Of a DNA stretch of 64,000 bases, positions 60,775 to 64,000 are shown piece by piece. Within the stretch, counting starts at the first letter, position 1; the number at the start of each line of letters is the position of its first letter. The stretch is from NCBI RefSeq assembly GCF_025118155.1, contig NW_026251400.1:62001-126000 (forward strand), written 5' to 3'. The notes under the pieces are model-generated. The model was not told the origin of the DNA. It saw nothing but the letters and a program-made list of their open reading frames with translations, and ran no database searches. A program made the position numbers and the translations under genes. The DNA is from Cokeromyces recurvatus. Lineage: Eukaryota; Mucoromycota; Mucoromycetes; Mucorales; Mucoraceae.

Positions 60775-61951
60775 GTTGTAACAATAACTAATACAAATCA
60801 AAAAGATATTGGCTGGAAATTAATTTTTTTTTTTTGTTAAAAAAGAAAAAAAAAAGGGGGAGAGGAGGAGAAGGAAAAAAGAGTAAGAGCGGCTACTGAA
60901 TACAGAAATAATATTTACACTGTGCTATTAACATGATTGTTAAATGCTTTGAGAAAAGACTTCCTATTTACTCTAAAGTCAATATTTTTTTTTTAAAAAA
61001 AGAAAGTAATATTCTTGTAGCCAAAAAAAAAAAAGGTACTATTCCCGTTCTTTAATCAATACATGAATATTTTATTTAACCAAACATTGCTTTTTCATCA
61101 AGGAAAAAAAAAAAAGGAACAAGAAAAATGGCGTAAAGAATGAAAAACCTTATGAATAAATACAAGTGATACTATACTCATTGTGGTGTGAACAAAGGAG
61201 GTATGTATAGGACACGACCAAAATTTAATCAAGATAATATGAAAATTCCAATTATAGCTTTAGAATGACTAAATAGACAAAGATAGAGTAGCTATTTTAG
61301 ATGAATTTCCAAAGTACTTGAATATTACTGCTCTGTTAACATCAATTTAACATATTTGCCTGTATACTATAAAATGAACCTAACATTCATGCCTTGAAAG
61401 ATATTTTACGCCTGCAATCATGAATGGTGACTCAACTTGCCAAATATGTAGGTTACTGTAACAGCGTAATTACAAAGCTGCGCAAAAAAAAAATTCATCA
61501 AATCTCGAAAGAGATGCCAACTGGTTGCGATCAGTTCTTCTGTATTCTCTCGTCAGAAACAAAAATATCAGTATCTCAAACACGCTTTTTTTTTTCTTAC
61601 GAAAAATCTAGATTGTTATAGGTAAACATGTCCAAAAAACTAACTTTGTTTCATCCAAATCTATTTTGGCTTTTCAAATTCACATTAATAATCGATGATC
61701 TAAAAAAACTTTTTAACAAGTTTTAATATCATCCGAAAGCACTAAATATTAGCATATAAAATGAAAGAAAAGAGTCATTTATCTCGTGTTATATTCTTTT
61801 TTTTGTTAATAGCATGTTAAGGCATCTTTTTTTTTTTTTTTTTACTCATCTTATTTATTCATTGCTGATTAACTATTTTCATTTTTTTTTTTTTCTTTGT
61901 TGTTTGTCTTCATTTTATTTTTAATTTCCGATGAATATTTCTCTCTCTCTC

Positions 61952-61982
<31 letters not shown>

Positions 61983-62021
61983 TTATTGTTGTTCCTTTTT
62001 TAAAATCTTCGCAAAGAAATA
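60775..62021. promoter_or_regulatory. Divergent promoter region EMP24/HDAC
   Basis: About 1.25 kb. Polypurine strip just upstream of EMP24 (60842-60885). A CT repeat followed by a T-run at 61938-61980, ending about 40 bp before the HDAC ATG. No gene supported. Confidence 0.5.
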
Positions 62022-64000
62022 ATGCCAACAGAAACCAAAAAACGTGTTTGCTACTTTTATGACGGTACTAATTAAATATAACTCAAATAACTTATTTATT
62101 GATGCTCCTTTCCTTTTATTATTATTATTACAGCCAATGTTGGTAATTATCATTATGGGCCAGGACATCCAATGCGACCTCATCGTATAAGAATGTGTCA
62201 TGGATTAGTTATGAATTATGGACTTTATAAAAAAATGGAAATATATGTATGAATACCTTAGTTACTAGAGTTAATCAGTACTCTTTATCCTGATTTTATT
62301 TTGCTGTTTTTTTTTTCTTAAAAAAAAAAAATACATGTATATATATAGAGAGCAAAGCCAGCAAACAAATGGGAAATGACTCAATTTCATTCAGATGAAT
62401 ACATTGATTTTTTATCACGTGTGACACCTGAAAACATGGAACAATTTCAAAAAGAACAAGCAAAATGTAAGATAACGATATAACATTTACATACTAGCTT
62501 AGAAACTGATTATTTTATTTTATTTTAAATAGTTAATGTTGGCGACGATTCACCTATATTTGAGGGACTTTTTGAATATTGTGGATTAAGTGCTGGTGGT
62601 TCAATGGGTATAAATGAATATACAAATATATATTTTTTTAAAAAAAAGAAAAGGAAAGTTTGTACACTGCAGTTGAACTAATTAATATATAGAGGGTGCG
62701 GCTAGATTAAACCGTGGTTTATGTGATATTGCTATTAATTGGGCTGGTGGACTTCATCATGCAAAAAAATCAGAAGCATCTGGATTTTGTTATGTCAATG
62801 ATATTGTATTAGGAATTTTAGAACTTTTACGTTATTATAATCGCGTTTTATATATTGATATTGATGTACATCATGGAGATGGAGTAGAGGAAGCGTTTTA
62901 CACAACAGATCGTGTCATGACTTGTTCCTTTCATAAATATGGTGAATTCTTTCCAGGCACTGGTGAATTGAATGTAAGTTTCGAAGAGTATATAATGATA
63001 CACATGATTTGTTCTTATGTATGTATGTGTTATTAGGATGTTGGAGCATTAAGAGGAAAATATTATAGTGTGAATGTTCCTCTTAGAGATGGAATTGATG
63101 ATGAAAGTTATAGATCCATATTTGAGCCTGTAAGTACCCTTCTAACCACACACCCCGTCGTTTTATTTGTAATTTCAGGAATATAAACGCTTAGCAATAT
63201 CTATAGGTTGTTGAAAAAGTAATGGAATATTACAGACCAGGTGCAATTGTATTGCAATGCGGTGGTGATTCTTTAAGTGGAGATAAACTGGGTTGCTTCA
63301 ATCTTTCTATGAAAGGACATGCTAATTGTGTTAGGTTTGTAAAGAAATTCAATTTACCTACTTTAGTGTTGGGTGGTGGTGGCTATACAATGAGAAATGT
63401 TGCGAGAACATGGGCTTATGAAACAGGTGTCGTTGTTGGTCAAGAAATTGGACCAGGTAACAATAATAATAAAGTGACGTATATATCACAACTAAATAGA
63501 ATTCATAAATTAGATATGCCTTATAATGATTATTATGAATATTTTGGTCCTGATTATAAACTTGATGTACGTCCTAGTAACATGAAAAACATGAATACAG
63601 AAGACTATCTTGATAAAGTCAAGTAAGTAAAATAGGATATATTTATATATAAAATACCTAAGCCTTTCTCTCCCCCCCTTTTTATATATAGAGCTCAAGT
63701 TTTTGAAAATTTATCTAGAACCCTTTTTGCTCCTAGTGTACAAATGCAAGGTAAGATTCAAAAAAGGAAGGAAGGAATGTTATTTATTTATTCATTTTTA
63801 TATATATACATAGACGTTCCATATGATCATTATATGTCTGAAGATGAAGATGAGGAAAATTTAGATCAACGATTCTCTCGTAAGATATTTAGATAGATTT
63901 ATATGATGAACATATATTGATGATTTTAAATATAGAAAGATTATGGGATCAGCATATTACACCTGATAACGAATATTATGATTCGGATGAAGGAGAGACA
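62022..64000 (+). CDS. RPD3: Class I histone deacetylase (Rpd3/HDAC1-like), 3' end cut by window
   Basis: Zn-dependent lysine deacetylase of Sin3-type corepressors. [20 protein letters not shown] then [76 protein letters not shown] (active-site His pair), and [19 protein letters not shown] (Zn-binding Asp/His). Next are [38 protein letters not shown] (second Zn Asp), [16 protein letters not shown] (catalytic Tyr loop), and [19 protein letters not shown]. Around ten short introns are visible. All catalytic residues are present. Exons continue to the last base ([19 protein letters not shown]), so the C-terminal tail is missing. Confidence 0.97.

Overview
This is a eukaryotic, very AT-rich fungal window. 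Its genes carry many short introns (GT..TATAG type), and long poly-A/T tracts are frequent. Protein families, intron style and the LINE and Tc1/mariner types fit an early-diverging fungus of the Mucoromycota, most likely Mucorales. That assignment is inference; no rRNA marker is present. The standard genetic code reads through every gene.

Layout, genic part 1 (0-22.4 kb): 5' part of a cytochrome P450 (-), PAF1 (+), peroxisomal acyl-CoA oxidase (+), SEC62 (-), TFIIH subunit TFB4 (-), VAC8 (+), tRNA-Arg(UCG) (-), a 4.3 kb gene-free stretch holding a G-quadruplex motif, a Sec2/Rabin-type Rab GEF (-), and a secreted GPI-anchored Ser/Thr-rich protein (+).

Transposon graveyard 1 (22.6-28.7 kb): two decayed Tc1/mariner transposase copies (-). 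One is split by a 703 bp LTR-like insertion with a short target duplication. A degenerate tandem-repeat field lies between the copies.

Genic part 2 (29.0-50.0 kb): SmE (-), GID7/WDR26 (-), cytochrome c (+), an R3HCC1L-like protein (-), nuclear poly(A)-binding protein PAB2 (-), saccharopine dehydrogenase LYS1 (-), a DHA2-type MFS transporter (-), NEPRO-like nucleolar protein (+), TRM11 (-), SVF1 (+), FMP46-like protein (+), and a HAL4/SAT4-type kinase (-).

Mobile island 2 (50.5-57.0 kb): a full-length but dead Tc1/mariner element with TA target duplications, an unrecognised 435-aa gene, a 1,039 bp inverted duplication of that gene's 3' two-thirds (tail-to-tail, 170 bp spacer), and a 5'-truncated LINE. 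The inverted repeat is the most interesting object here, because a read-through transcript would fold into long dsRNA.

Genic part 3 (58.7-64 kb): a small Lys-rich protein (-), EMP24/TMED2 p24 cargo receptor (-), and an Rpd3/HDAC1-class histone deacetylase (+) that runs off the window end.

The genes are housekeeping and not co-ordinated as a cluster. Recurrent themes are secretory and vacuolar traffic (SEC62, SEC2-like, VAC8, EMP24, SVF1), nuclear gene expression (PAF1, TFB4, SmE, PAB2, HDAC, TRM11) and two enzymes ending in peroxisomal-type tripeptides. Exon borders were read by eye from splice signals and frame; family names come from recognised motifs, not from a search.
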